Below, in pieces: positions 63,301 to 64,000 of a stretch of 64,000 bases of DNA (positions are counted from its first letter, which is position 1; every line of letters begins with the position of its first letter). The stretch lies in the NCBI GenBank assembly GCA_965178125.1, contig OZ237765.1, positions 558,001 to 622,000 on the forward strand. Reading direction: 5' to 3'. The translations under genes and the position numbers were made by a program. This stretch comes from Bilabrum cf. latius. Lineage: Eukaryota; Bigyra: Bicosoecida; Bigyra; Bicosoecida. Below the pieces are notes generated by a model. The model was not told the DNA's origin, did no database searches, and was given only the letters and a program-made list of their open reading frames with translations.

Positions 63301-64000
63301 GGACTCAACGTTTTTGCCGACTACGACGATGACAAGGGCGCACCCGGCGAGCGCAAAACCGAGGCGGTGAGGCAGGTACCGGCCGTCTAGTACCAGTACG
63401 ACAATCTGCTTAATCGGCTTGAGCTGCTTGCGATTGGAACTGCAGCTATCTCTCTTCTCATGGTGCTCGTGGTGGAGGTGGAAAGGCAGGTGCAGAGCTT
63501 AGAGGCCTATGGCATCGGCATCGGCATTGATACTCCAGCCACCTGGGTCATCATCATCAGCAACATAGGTCTGATCATATTTGCCATTAGCAGCTTCTGG
63601 TAGGAGTTTAGGGGCTTCGTGGCGAGTGCATTGAGTGCAGGAACACTAGCAATGGGTACCGCTGGTTCCAAGCTCGACGGACCGTGCCAGGTGTGCGGGT
63701 CAGTGCTGGGCAATGCAGCTGCAGGGTTTGCGTACATTTTCTGCTGCATCTGCATATGTTCGTCATTCTGCAAGAGCACATTGACCAAGCCACGATTCCA
63801 TGGGGCGAGCCGCCTTGGTCACGGCTATATGTCTAGCGGCCCCACCTTGACTGGGCATCCGGTGGGTCGGGGCACTATCGGCCCCTCCTTGGCTGGGCCC
63901 CCGGTGGGTCGGGGCACTGGTGGCCCTAGGTAGGCTGAGACTCCTGTGAGTTGGGGCACTGGTGGCCCCACCTTGACAGGGCGCCCGGAAGGCCGAGACA
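45331..64000 (+). CDS. Giant TIG-domain, Cys-rich multispanning surface protein (3' end outside window)
   Basis: One frame runs from the ATG at 45331 (signal peptide MNLRARAFIVVALCSALA) to the window edge: 6,223 codons, about 65 TAGs, no TAA or TGA. The first 2,300 residues are N-glycosylation-rich with no recognised fold. A Thr/Pro/Ala mucin-like linker follows (52385-52620). IPT/TIG domains lie near residues 3191, 3673, 3957 and 4067 (VTSVQPTEAGPGETITITGE), with a Ser/Pro linker at 55920-56120. A Cys-rich module (CLPCPVGAVCGG ... GHTGILCQKCELGYF) at about 4450-4710 precedes several membrane helices, including KYWEAVNLLRK followed by a long hydrophobic span, a charged cytoplasmic region, and two more helices near 63430 and 63560. 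This order (TIG, ephrin-receptor-like Cys module, multi-TM) occurs in large protist surface proteins. Adhesion or sensing is inferred. Confidence 0.75.
52385..52620 (+). repeat. Thr/Pro/Ala mucin-like low-complexity coding tract
   Basis: Degenerate repeats of ACGCCCACGCCATCTACTAC-type units encode TPTPSTTATA. This is an extracellular linker expected to be O-glycosylated, within the giant gene. Confidence 0.7.
55928..56122 (+). repeat. Ser/Pro/Thr-rich linker in the giant gene
   Basis: Repeats of CCAAGC/CCTTCA/GGGTCT codons encode SPSGSPSGSPSSS-like sequence between TIG-containing parts of the protein. Confidence 0.65.

Overview
This window is nuclear DNA of a unicellular eukaryote with a GC-rich coding fraction. 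The evidence is eukaryote-only protein families (kinesin, VPS33, NPC1-like, TAF1, MACPF, BTB/WD40, a TmcB-like PAS membrane protein, lipase 3, PLC), spliceosomal introns (GTAAGT...CAG at 469-559, GTGAGC...CAG at 5741-5847, GTAAGG...TAG at 41559-41684) and AATAAA signals. The species cannot be named from the sequence.

The central observation is a variant genetic code. Read with the standard code, nearly every gene breaks into pieces separated by in-frame TAG. Read with TAG as a sense codon, the pieces join in one frame into complete homologous proteins. The clearest case is a frame open from 45331 to the end of the window (more than 6,200 codons) with about 65 TAGs and no TAA or TGA. All eight genes whose end is visible and intact terminate in TGA. 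Context points to glutamine: in an 11-residue tandem repeat (39038-39160) three copies carry CAG and the fourth carries TAG at the same codon, and TAGs cluster in Gln-rich stretches.

Layout: 228-2406 (+) secreted MACPF/lectin-like protein; 2522-5934 (-) VPS33-like SM protein; 6166-8553 (+) kinesin with a possible F-box; 9178-13359 (-) NPC1/Patched-like protein; 13749-22949 (-) a roughly 3,070-residue WD40-BTB protein; 22950-28166 a repeat-rich accessory region (149-bp repeats, a 15-copy 123-bp minisatellite, and a pair of 340-bp TG...CA direct repeats that may be LTRs); 28167-35351 (+) TmcB-like PAS multispanning protein; 35360-39646 (+) TAF1-like protein; 39857-40966 (+) secreted class 3 lipase; 41518-43484 (+) a frameshifted phospholipase C, probably a pseudogene; 43485-45330 intergenic; 45331 to beyond 64000 (+) a giant secreted/membrane protein with TIG domains, Ser/Thr/Pro-rich linkers, a Cys-rich module and several membrane segments.

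The genes belong to unrelated cellular systems (endolysosomal trafficking and sterol handling, motor, transcription, surface sensing) and show no operon logic. The unifying feature is the shared decoding of TAG.
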